NCBI GenBank assembly: GCA_002479245.1
Contig: DLMG01000318.1
Coordinates: forward strand, 1 to 7,231
DNA: 7,231 nucleotides
Reading direction: 5' to 3'
Source of the DNA: Verrucomicrobia subdivision 3 bacterium UBA7542
GTDB lineage: Bacteria > Verrucomicrobiota > Verrucomicrobiia > Limisphaerales > UBA11358
How positions within the stretch are numbered: the first letter of the stretch is position 1; every line of letters starts with the position of its first letter. Under the pieces are notes generated by a model. It was not told the origin of the DNA, made no database searches, and was given only the letters and a program-made list of their open reading frames with translations. The translations under genes were made by a program, and so were the position numbers. Shown here in pieces: positions 1-6,159 of this stretch.

Positions 1-1
1 G

Positions 2-55
2 CTTTTCCCAGAGGCATATCAAATTGTGCCCATGTTAACTGGAACCACTATATGA
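2..55 (+). CDS. possible 3' end of an upstream gene (17 codons seen)
   Basis: A reading frame is open from the left edge and stops at a TGA that overlaps the ATG of the next gene as ATGA. The visible peptide is LFPEAYQIVPMLTGTTI. ATGA overlaps are used at other junctions in this gene string, which is the only reason to take such a short tail seriously. The frame of the PIG-L gene is also open to the left edge. This stretch could equally be an untranslated leader. No function can be assigned. Confidence 0.2.
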   Translation, partial: LFPEAYQIVPMLTGTTI

Positions 56-2571
56 CCATTTCATTCAAAAGGTCGAACCGGCGCACACGCTGGTTCTCTC
101 ATCTCGCAGCCGTCGGTGTCTGTTTGCTGGCCGGTTTCCCCGGCGGCAGCCGGGCCGCCGAACTGATGCCGGCTTCAGCCATTTTGCAGCAACTGCAAAG
201 CTTCCGCGAAATGGGCAGCGTGCTTTACATTGCCGCCCATCCCGACGATGAAAACACCCTGTTGATTGCCTATCTGGCGCGCGGCCGGAATTACCGCACC
301 GCCTACCTCTCGTTGACGCGCGGTGACGGCGGTCAGAACGTGCTGGGTCCGGAATTCGGCGAGGAACTGGGCGTGGCCCGCACCCAGGAACTGCTCGCCG
401 CCCGCCGCCTCGACGGTGGCCGCCAGTTTTTCTCCCGCGCCGTGGACTTTGGGTTTTCCAAGGACTACCGCGAGACCCTGAACATCTGGGACAAACAACA
501 AGTGCTATCCGATGTCGTTCGTGTCATCCGCGAATTCAGGCCGGACGTGCTCATCGTACGTTTTTCTCCTGTGCCGGGCGGTACGCATGGTCATCACACG
601 GCGTCAACGGTGCTGGCCCTTGAGGCATTCAAACTGGCCGGTGATACCAATGCCTTTCCCGACCAACTCCGGGAACTGGCGCCGTGGCAACCCAAACGCA
701 TTCTCTGGAATGCCGGCGGATTTCAACGCGGTGGAAGCGGGACCAATATGCTTCGGATGGAAATCAGCGGTAATGACCCGGTTTCCGGAGAATCGTTTGC
801 CGAAGTTGCCGCGCGCAGCCGCGCCATGCACAAGACCCAGGGTTTTGACAATTTCCGGGGTTTCGGCGGCGGCGACGGGCCGAGAACCGAGTCATTCCAG
901 ACCCTGGACGGCGAGATTGCCACCAACGACATCCTTGATGGCATTGACACCACGTGGGGCCGCGTGCCCGGTGGCGCTGACATTGGCAAATTGGCTGATG
1001 AGGTCATTGCCAAATTCAATCCCGAGAATCCTTCCGCGAGCGTGCCTGCGTTGCTGGAATTGCGAAGCCAACTGACCGCTTTACCGACAACCGATCCTTT
1101 GGTCGTTGAAAAACGCGCCCAACTCGACCGCATCCTGCAAGCCTGTCTCGGACTCGAAGTGGAGACGGTAATTCCCCAGGCCGAAGTTGTGCCGGGGGAA
1201 TCGTTAAAGATGCGCCATTCTGCAATCGTGCGGTCCAGCGTCCCGGTCCGCTGGCTGGGCGCGCGCTATCCGATCACCGGGAGTGGAATCACCAACGCGG
1301 TGGAATTACGTCCGGACCAACCGGCTTTGCTGGATTCGGTGCAGCCACTGCCCGCCAGCACGCCACTGACCCAGCCCTACTGGTTGCGCGAAGAAGGCAC
1401 GCCGGGCATGTTCCGCGTGGATGATCCCACGTTGATTGGCCGCCCGGAAAATCCGCCAGTGTTTCCCGTCGAGCAGGTTTTCGAAGTCGGCGGCCAGACG
1501 CTGGTTGTTCCGGATGAGCCGGTGCAATTGATGGCAGCTCAGACGGAGGCGCAAGCCCGGCGTCGGTTGGATGCGATTCCACCGGTTTCGCTCGGTTTCG
1601 GTTCCGAGGTCGAATTGTTTGCGCCCGGCAAGTCTCGCCCGGTGGAAGTCGAGGTTACTGCCTATCGCGCCGGGGTGGCCGGTACTGTGCAATTGGAAAT
1701 ACCGGTCGGCTGGAAGGTTGCGCCAGCCAAACAATCTTTTCATCTGGCCAAGGTTGGCGACCGCGCCCAATTCAAATTTACTGTCACCGCACCGGCCAGG
1801 CCTGCCACGGCGAAAATCATCGCCAGTGCGGACATCGGCGGTGTGCGTTATCAGAACGAGCGCAAGGAAATCAATTACCCGCACATCCCGCTGCAATTGC
1901 TCCAGCCGCCCGCGAGTCTCAAGGCTGTCAGCTTCGACCTCGCGATTCGCGGCCACAAAATCGGCTACCTGCCGGGGGCTGGTGACAGCGTGGCCGACAG
2001 CTTGAAGCAGATGGGCTATGCGGTCACGACCTTGACCGACGCGGACCTCACGCCCGAACGGTTGCACGGCCTTGATGCCGTGGTCATCGGGGTGCGCGCT
2101 TTCAATGTCCGGACCAATCTGCCGGCGCAGTTGCCCGGGCTGTTCGCCTACGTCGAGGCGGGCGGCACGGTCGTCGCGCAATACAACCGGCCGGAAAATT
2201 CGCGGACGCTCAAGCTGGCGCCTTATGACCTGCATCTGTCGGGCGACCGCGTAACGGACAAGAACGCGACAGTGACTTTTCTTGCACCGGACAACCCGGT
2301 GTTGAACACGCCGAACAAAATTACGGCCGCCGATTTCACAGGCTGGGTGCAGGAGCAGGGGATTTACTTCCCGAACCAGTGGGATGAACATTTCACGCCG
2401 ATTCTTGCCTGTAGTGATCCCGGCGAAGCACCGCTCAAGGGCGGACTGCTCGTGGCGTCATACGGCAAGGGTTATTTCGTCTATACCGGTCTGGTGTTTT
2501 TCCGGCAGCTTCCGGCGGGCGTACCCGGCGCCTACCGGCTGTTCGCCAATCTGGTCTCGCTGGGGAAATGA
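52..2571 (+). CDS. secreted multidomain PIG-L (LmbE-like) deacetylase
   Basis: An 839-residue protein predicted to be exported and to deacetylate an N-acetylated sugar or sugar conjugate in a Zn-dependent way; the substrate is unknown. Residues 1-36 look like a signal peptide: basic KRSNRRTR, a hydrophobic run LAAVGVCLLAGF, then SRAAE as a cleavage region. C24 lacks a lipobox, so it is not an obvious lipoprotein. The PIG-L domain spans about 55-300. It has AHPDDE at 62-67 (H63, D66 as metal ligands, D65 as catalytic base by family analogy) and HGHHTAS at 179-185, with H182 in the usual third-ligand position. HGHH replaces the commoner HPDH. Residues about 515-600 resemble a beta-sandwich NEW3-type domain. 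Residues about 635-839 resemble a ThuA/class I amidotransferase-like fold (KIGYLPGAGDSVADSLKQMGY, then VEAGGTVVAQYN), with no catalytic Cys evident to me. The ATG at 52 is chosen because it gives a complete signal peptide. A weak GGAA sits 7 nt upstream. The stop overlaps the next gene by ATGA. Family assignment is secure; substrate is not. Confidence 0.9.
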   Translation: MTISFKRSNRRTRWFSHLAAVGVCLLAGFPGGSRAAELMPASAILQQLQSFREMGSVLYIAAHPDDENTLLIAYLARGRNYRTAYLSLTRGDGGQNVLGPEFGEELGVARTQELLAARRLDGGRQFFSRAVDFGFSKDYRETLNIWDKQQVLSDVVRVIREFRPDVLIVRFSPVPGGTHGHHTASTVLALEAFKLAGDTNAFPDQLRELAPWQPKRILWNAGGFQRGGSGTNMLRMEISGNDPVSGESFAEVAARSRAMHKTQGFDNFRGFGGGDGPRTESFQTLDGEIATNDILDGIDTTWGRVPGGADIGKLADEVIAKFNPENPSASVPALLELRSQLTALPTTDPLVVEKRAQLDRILQACLGLEVETVIPQAEVVPGESLKMRHSAIVRSSVPVRWLGARYPITGSGITNAVELRPDQPALLDSVQPLPASTPLTQPYWLREEGTPGMFRVDDPTLIGRPENPPVFPVEQVFEVGGQTLVVPDEPVQLMAAQTEAQARRRLDAIPPVSLGFGSEVELFAPGKSRPVEVEVTAYRAGVAGTVQLEIPVGWKVAPAKQSFHLAKVGDRAQFKFTVTAPARPATAKIIASADIGGVRYQNERKEINYPHIPLQLLQPPASLKAVSFDLAIRGHKIGYLPGAGDSVADSLKQMGYAVTTLTDADLTPERLHGLDAVVIGVRAFNVRTNLPAQLPGLFAYVEAGGTVVAQYNRPENSRTLKLAPYDLHLSGDRVTDKNATVTFLAPDNPVLNTPNKITAADFTGWVQEQGIYFPNQWDEHFTPILACSDPGEAPLKGGLLVASYGKGYFVYTGLVFFRQLPAGVPGAYRLFANLVSLGK

Positions 2572-2750
2572 AACCGCCCGATGACAAGACCGCCGGTTCG
2601 TCGAGTGCAACGCCCGAACCGGCGGATTCCGACCCTCGCGATACCGGCCTGCCCTTGTTGCGCACCTGGCGCGGCATTTACCTTTTTGTCTTCGGCTGCT
2701 TTGTTTTGTGGGTGGTGTTGCTGACCATGTTAACAATGATCTTTCCATGA
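2568..2750 (+). CDS. small single-pass membrane protein preceding the symporter
   Basis: A 60-residue protein. Residues 1-31 are polar and rich in Pro, Asp and Ser. Residues about 36-58 form one strongly hydrophobic helix that follows a TWRGIYLFVFG motif. Its ATG overlaps the stop of the PIG-L gene (ATGA), with GGGGAA just before it, so translation is probably coupled. It matches no family that I can name. Small one- or two-helix proteins encoded beside sodium:solute symporters are known in other systems (DUF485 with ActP, DUF3311 with MctP), so an accessory or small-subunit role for the symporter is a reasonable inference. An N-in, C-out or reversed topology cannot be decided from sequence alone. 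The overlap with its neighbour and the clear hydrophobic segment support a real gene. Confidence 0.75.
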   Translation: MKPPDDKTAGSSSATPEPADSDPRDTGLPLLRTWRGIYLFVFGCFVLWVVLLTMLTMIFP

Positions 2751-2753
2751 ACC
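2741..2753 (+). repeat. 13-bp direct repeat, left copy (gene junction duplicate)
   Basis: CTTTCCATGAACC, identical to 2848-2860 and ending exactly at both borders of identity. This copy contains the TGA stop of the small membrane protein gene. The same 13 bases at the right copy contain the ATG of the symporter. The pair brackets the palindrome and looks like a target-site duplication. Confidence 0.85.
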
Positions 2754-2847
2754 ATTACAAAAGCCCCTACAAAACTTTGTCCCACGTGGGACAAAGTTTT
2801 GTAGTGCCGGTTCATGGTTCCAGTGCGGCATACTGCAATCGTTGAGG
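2754..2847. mobile_element. putative non-coding palindromic insertion between coupled genes
   Basis: These 94 bases lie between two identical 13-bp direct repeats and hold a perfect 38-bp palindrome, no gene and no transposase. The direct repeats carry overlapping stop and start codons (ATGA). Removing one repeat copy plus these bases would restore a 4-nt overlap of the kind seen at the other junctions here. I infer a small non-autonomous element (REP- or MITE-like) that inserted at an operon junction. GAGG at 2844-2847, inside this segment, now serves as the Shine-Dalgarno site of the symporter. A simple segmental duplication is an alternative. Confidence 0.5.
2767..2804. repeat. perfect 38-bp palindrome (19-bp arms, no loop)
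   Basis: The left arm is CTACAAAACTTTGTCCCAC and the right arm is its exact reverse complement, with the centre between 2785 and 2786. As RNA it would form a long hairpin. As DNA it could be cruciform or bind a dimeric protein. There is no T-run after the 3' arm (TGCC follows), so a classical rho-independent terminator is unlikely. An outer 9-bp inverted pair, CCATGAACC (2745-2753) and GGTTCATGG (2809-2817), encloses it asymmetrically. Confidence 0.95.
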
Positions 2848-2860
2848 CTTTCCATGAACC
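2848..2860 (+). repeat. 13-bp direct repeat, right copy (contains symporter start)
   Basis: CTTTCCATGAACC, identical to 2741-2753. The ATG at 2854 within it is the symporter start codon. The inverted 9-mer GGTTCATGG at 2809-2817 could pair with 2852-2860 and cover this start codon in the mRNA. Confidence 0.85.
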
Positions 2861-4560
2861 TCCTCGACTATGTGGTTTTGCTGGGCACGATGCTGGGCAT
2901 CGCGCTTTACGGCATGTGGCTGACGCGCGGCCGCCACAACCTCGACAGTTACCTCAGAGGCAGCGGCGACTCGCGCTGGTTCGTTGTGGGCCTCTCTGTC
3001 ATGGCCACGCAGGCCAGCGCCGTCACGTTCCTCTCGACACCGGGCCAGGGGTTCGCGAGCGGTTTGGGCTTCATCCAGATTTATTTCGGCATGCCCATCG
3101 CGTTGATCATCATCGCCGCGGTGTTCCTACCCATTTACCGGCGGCTCAACGTCATCACCGCCTACGAATATCTCGGCCAGCGTTTCGACACCAAGGCCCG
3201 TCTCCTGGGCGCCGCGATTTTCCTCCTGCAACGCGGACTCGGCGCGGGCATCACCATTTATGCCCCGGCCATCGTCCTCTCCACCGTCTTCGGCTGGCGG
3301 CTGGACGTGACGATCATTTGCAGCGGACTGGTGGTGATTGCCTATACCGTTTCCGGCGGAAGCGATGCCGTGAATGTCACCCAGAAATACCAGATCGGTG
3401 TGATTTTTGCAGGGATGCTTGCCGCCTGCGTCGTTCTGCTGCACAAACTGCCCGCTGGACTCGGCTTGACCGACGCCCTGACCCTGGCCGGCGGCATGCA
3501 CAAACTGCAAGCAGTGAATTTTTCAACCGATCCCCGGGAGCGTTACACGTTGTGGTCGGGTGTGTTGGGCGCCACCTTCCTGATGCTCGCGTATTTCGGC
3601 ACCGACCAGTCCCAGGTGCAGCGTTACATCTCCGGCGCGTCGCTGCGCGAGAGCCGCCTCGGCCTGATGTTCAACGCCGTGTTCAAAATCCCGATGCAGT
3701 TCTTCATCCTGTCGCTCGGTGTGCTGCTGTTTCTCTTCTATCAATTCGAAAAACCACCGGTCTATTTCAACGAGGTCGAATGGAAACACCAGGCGGAACA
3801 CGGTGACGCCAGCCGGTTGCAAGCCATCGAAACGGACTTTGCCGCCGCCCATGACCGGGAACGGCAGCAGCTGGAAACGTGGTTAAACGCGCGGCGAACC
3901 GGGAATTCCGCCGCGGAAACCGCCGCCCGCGCTGCCGTATCAGCGGCCCATGAGGAGGTGGAAACCGTCCGGGCGCAGGCTGAAATGGCCGTTGATCCCA
4001 CGGGAAAAAAGAAGGATACCGATTACGTGTTCATTACCTTCATCCTGGACTACCTGCCGCATGGGCTCATCGGCCTGCTGGTCGCGACGTTTTTCGCCGC
4101 GGCGCTGTCGGCCAAGGCCGCCGAACTCAATGCGCTGGGATCGGCGACAACCGTGGATATTTACCGGCATGTGATCAAACGCCAGGCGAGCGATGCCCAT
4201 TACCTCGCCGCCTCGAAATGGTTCACAGTTTTTTGGGGCCTGGTCTCCATCAGTTTCGCCCTCTCGGCCACACTGGCGGAGAACCTGATTCAAGCCGTCA
4301 ACATCATCGGCTCCATTTTCTATCCCGTGATGCTGGGCCTGTTTGTGGTTGGGTTTTTCCTGCGGCGCATCGGCGGAACGGCTGTGTTCTGGGGCGCACT
4401 CGCAACGCAGGTATTGGTCATCGCCCTCTTTTTTCGTCTTAACATCAGCTATCTCTGGTACAACCTTATCGGGTGCGCCGCCTGCGTGCTGTTCAGCGCA
4501 GTTCTCCAGATGTGGCTGGGACCAAACAATCGGAGCACGCCTACGCCGGCCCAATCATGA
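2854..4560 (+). CDS. sodium:solute symporter (SSS/SLC5 family) with coiled-coil loop
   Basis: A 568-residue inner-membrane transporter of the sodium:solute symporter family, expected to couple Na+ entry to solute uptake; the solute is unknown. About 12-13 hydrophobic helices are visible (for example 4-22, 42-60, 76-93, 183-197, 235-247, 281-297, 403-420, 455-473, 487-503, 508-526, 533-553). Family signatures include SGGSDAVNVTQKYQ (167-180), GTDQSQVQRYIS (249-260) and a helix-8-like segment AAALSAKAAELNALGSATTVDIY (from 415). In that last segment, S419 matches the first Na2-site hydroxyl residue, but the second is Ala (A420). Residues about 300-390 are a hydrophilic, Ala/Glu/Arg-rich, probably coiled-coil insertion between two membrane helices. 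The ATG at 2854 is preferred over a TTG at 2842 because GAGG lies 6 nt upstream of it. The stop overlaps the next gene by ATGA. Family certainty is high; substrate is not known. Confidence 0.93.
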   Translation: MNLLDYVVLLGTMLGIALYGMWLTRGRHNLDSYLRGSGDSRWFVVGLSVMATQASAVTFLSTPGQGFASGLGFIQIYFGMPIALIIIAAVFLPIYRRLNVITAYEYLGQRFDTKARLLGAAIFLLQRGLGAGITIYAPAIVLSTVFGWRLDVTIICSGLVVIAYTVSGGSDAVNVTQKYQIGVIFAGMLAACVVLLHKLPAGLGLTDALTLAGGMHKLQAVNFSTDPRERYTLWSGVLGATFLMLAYFGTDQSQVQRYISGASLRESRLGLMFNAVFKIPMQFFILSLGVLLFLFYQFEKPPVYFNEVEWKHQAEHGDASRLQAIETDFAAAHDRERQQLETWLNARRTGNSAAETAARAAVSAAHEEVETVRAQAEMAVDPTGKKKDTDYVFITFILDYLPHGLIGLLVATFFAAALSAKAAELNALGSATTVDIYRHVIKRQASDAHYLAASKWFTVFWGLVSISFALSATLAENLIQAVNIIGSIFYPVMLGLFVVGFFLRRIGGTAVFWGALATQVLVIALFFRLNISYLWYNLIGCAACVLFSAVLQMWLGPNNRSTPTPAQS

Positions 4561-5405
4561 CTACCACGCCTGTCATTTGCTTCGGCCAGCAACCGTGCGG
4601 TTTTTTTCCGCGGCGGTTCCTCTTTGCCAAAATCCAGACGGCCCGGCGCCTGCAGGCGGAGATGGGCGGCGAAATTGTTTTCTTCTGCCACGACAGCGAC
4701 CATGACCCGCGCGAAACGCAGACTATTCTTCGCCATCGCAAAACCAATGAGCCGGCCAAGCTCAACTTCACCTTTAAAAACCGGCTCCAGCGAAAATTCT
4801 CGCCGCTTTACCTCAAACGCATTCCCGCCGACTGGCAGGGCAAAACGGCGCTCCAGTTGCCCAATTACGTTGAACGCCCGTTGATCGAGGTTTTCAAAAA
4901 AGTTTCCGCCGCCAACGCGGCCGATTTCTGCCTGGAGATGTATCGCGGCATGGGGCTGCTCGAAGGAATCCGCGTGGTGCGCTCGAGCGACCCGGCTGTC
5001 CGCCGGGCGGTCTGCGATGTGCCGGAATTTTTCGTGGATGTTCCGTATGAAGGTGAAATCGTGCGCGCCCGTTTCAACGCTGGAGCGCCGGTCTCCGACC
5101 CGGCAAGCATCGGTAACACAACCGAGAAACACGCCGGGTCGGAGACCGGCGTTCCAATGCTCACGTTGCATGAAGGCGGAGATTCGTTTGTGACGCTGCC
5201 CGCGACTACCTTCTCCAAGGAACAAATCAGTCCCACGCGTGACACCCGCCTCCGCTGGATGCAATCCGTCCTGCACTGCACGCATTACGTTGCCGGCGCC
5301 GGCGAAAAGGCCTATCTTCGCCCGGAAGAAGCGCCGGAGATTACTTTTATAAACCGCGATGCCATTGACCGTCCCGATGAAGCGTACACCGAAATCCCAT
5401 CCTGA
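4557..5405 (+). CDS. compact BshC-like protein, candidate cysteine-adding enzyme
   Basis: A 282-residue cytoplasmic protein with no signal or membrane segment. I propose that it adds cysteine to GlcN-malate, the last step of bacillithiol synthesis. Two BshC-like blocks appear in the right order. The N-terminal block is ICFGQQPCGFF (7-17), then a helix and HDSDHDPRET (45-54), comparable to the GQQ-G-LF and EDHD blocks of BshC. The C-terminal block is ISPTRDTRLRWMQ (224-236) followed by YVAGAGEKAYL (244-254), comparable to the SP-x-RP and GGPGE-AY blocks. Canonical BshC is about 540 residues with a C-terminal coiled coil; this protein is roughly half that and lacks it. Residues 176-200 are encoded by a palindromic repeat and look foreign to the fold. 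The start at 4557 overlaps the symporter stop (ATGA) without a clear Shine-Dalgarno site, so coupling is likely. The next two genes are bshB1 and bshA, which is the strongest context evidence. The motif comparison is from memory. It could instead be another Rossmann-type enzyme of unknown reaction. Confidence 0.6.
   Translation: MTTTPVICFGQQPCGFFPRRFLFAKIQTARRLQAEMGGEIVFFCHDSDHDPRETQTILRHRKTNEPAKLNFTFKNRLQRKFSPLYLKRIPADWQGKTALQLPNYVERPLIEVFKKVSAANAADFCLEMYRGMGLLEGIRVVRSSDPAVRRAVCDVPEFFVDVPYEGEIVRARFNAGAPVSDPASIGNTTEKHAGSETGVPMLTLHEGGDSFVTLPATTFSKEQISPTRDTRLRWMQSVLHCTHYVAGAGEKAYLRPEEAPEITFINRDAIDRPDEAYTEIPS
5081..5156. repeat. long inverted repeat inside the BshC-like gene
   Basis: The arms 5086-5104 (CGCCGGTCTCCGACCCGGC) and 5133-5151 are perfect 19-nt reverse complements. 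They extend to 24 nt (5081-5104 and 5133-5156) with one G-T mismatch. The 28-nt loop holds a further small inverted repeat (TCGGT 5110-5114, ACCGA 5121-5125). The element is open in the gene's frame and encodes residues 176-200 (75 nt, 25 codons). This looks like a dispersed palindromic repeat captured in a coding sequence. Confidence 0.85.
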
Positions 5406-6114
5406 GTCCGCACCGCTGCTGGCCTTTGGCGCGCATCCCGACGACATCGAATTCGGGTGCGGCGGCGTTGTCGCAAAAGAAACCCGCGCCGGCCGCGCGG
5501 CGCATTTTGTCATCTGCTCGCGCGGGGAAGCCGCCTCCCACGGCCGGCCCGCCCAACGGGTGGCGGAAGCGAAAAAATCCGCGGCGTTGCTGGGCGCGAC
5601 AATCGAATTTGTCGAACTCGACGGTGACGCACATCTCGAAGTCCGTGTTGCTCACGCGATCAAACTGGCGGGTGTTCTGCGGCGGATGCGGCCGGGCATC
5701 GTGCTGGCCCCGAGCCTGGTGGAAAACCAGCACCCCGATCATGCGCGGCTCGGACAACTGGTGCGCGACGCCGCCCGGCTCGCCCGTTACGGCGGACTGA
5801 AGGAACTGCGCCACCTGCCCCCGCACGCGATTGAACAACTGTTTTTTTATGCGGTAACGCCGGAATCCGAACCGCCCGGCATCACTCCCGTGCTTATTGA
5901 TGTCTCCGCACCGGAAATTGTCACTGCTTGGACCGCGGCGATGGAAGCGCACATCTCGCAAACCTCCGCCCGCAGCTACGTTGAATTGCAGTTCACGCGC
6001 GCCCGTCTACGCGGGTTGCGCGCCGGCATCGGCCATGCCATTGCCCTCTTTCCCAATGATCCGCTTATCCTCGACTCGCTTGCAGCCGTGAGCCGGGGTG
6101 CGCGGCGATTTTAG
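5377..6114 (+). CDS. bshB1: bacillithiol biosynthesis deacetylase BshB1
   Basis: A 245-residue Zn-dependent PIG-L family N-deacetylase acting in the cytoplasm. By family it converts GlcNAc-malate to GlcN-malate. Visible motifs are GAHPDDIEFGCGG (18-30; H20 and D23 as metal ligands, D22 as the likely catalytic base), SRGEAASHG (48-56, the GEA-x-S-x-G block typical of BshB1), ENQHPDH (116-122; H122 as third ligand), FYAVTPE (157-163), a central MEAHISQ (189-195) and a C-terminal ALFPNDPL. Length agrees with the roughly 235-residue BshB1 of Bacillus. The ATG at 5377 gives a short N-terminus before the first strand and overlaps the BshC-like gene by 29 nt. An in-frame ATG at 5359 would add six residues (MPLTVP). 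Neither has a good Shine-Dalgarno site, consistent with coupling. The neighbours bshA and the BshC-like gene support the specific BshB1 assignment over a generic LmbE protein. Confidence 0.9.
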   Translation: MKRTPKSHPESAPLLAFGAHPDDIEFGCGGVVAKETRAGRAAHFVICSRGEAASHGRPAQRVAEAKKSAALLGATIEFVELDGDAHLEVRVAHAIKLAGVLRRMRPGIVLAPSLVENQHPDHARLGQLVRDAARLARYGGLKELRHLPPHAIEQLFFYAVTPESEPPGITPVLIDVSAPEIVTAWTAAMEAHISQTSARSYVELQFTRARLRGLRAGIGHAIALFPNDPLILDSLAAVSRGARRF

Positions 6115-6115
6115 G

Positions 6116-6136
6116 TTTAACCACGGATGAACACGG
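6116..6136. repeat. possible fragment of a dispersed intergenic repeat
   Basis: The stretch just after the bshB1 stop reads AACCACGGATGAACACGG (6119-6136). I recall closely similar wording as a frequent intergenic repeat in Verrucomicrobiota and some other phyla. Only one degenerate unit is present here, so this rests on memory rather than on internal repetition. Confidence 0.35.
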
Positions 6137-6159
6137 CCATTCAAAGCCTGAGTGCAAGA

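Noticed and set aside
1306..2391. 361-residue open frame on the minus strand
   Set aside because: It lies wholly antisense to the PIG-L gene. Its translation is rich in Arg, Gln and His without recognisable motifs, as expected for a shadow of GC-rich coding DNA.
30..2734. CCATGTTAAC present at 30-39 and again at 2725-2734
   Set aside because: A 10-bp match over 2.7 kb without flanking similarity. The second copy is inside a coding sequence, so it is probably chance.
2767..2804. Palindrome as a rho-independent terminator
   Set aside because: No T-run follows the 3' arm, there is no loop, and the genes on both sides appear to belong to one operon. A weak terminator or attenuator effect is still possible.
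2747..2845. 32-codon frame starting at the ATGA of the small gene and running through the palindrome
   Set aside because: It is better explained as the remnant of the original symporter start context duplicated by the insertion. Its peptide is simply the translated palindrome.
2814..3806. 330-residue open frame on the plus strand overlapping the symporter
   Set aside because: The product is Arg/His/Pro-rich with no domain. The overlapping frame encodes a textbook SSS transporter.
4449..5513. 354-residue open frame on the minus strand
   Set aside because: It is antisense to the BshC-like gene and parts of its neighbours. It has no motif, and it crosses two well-supported gene junctions.
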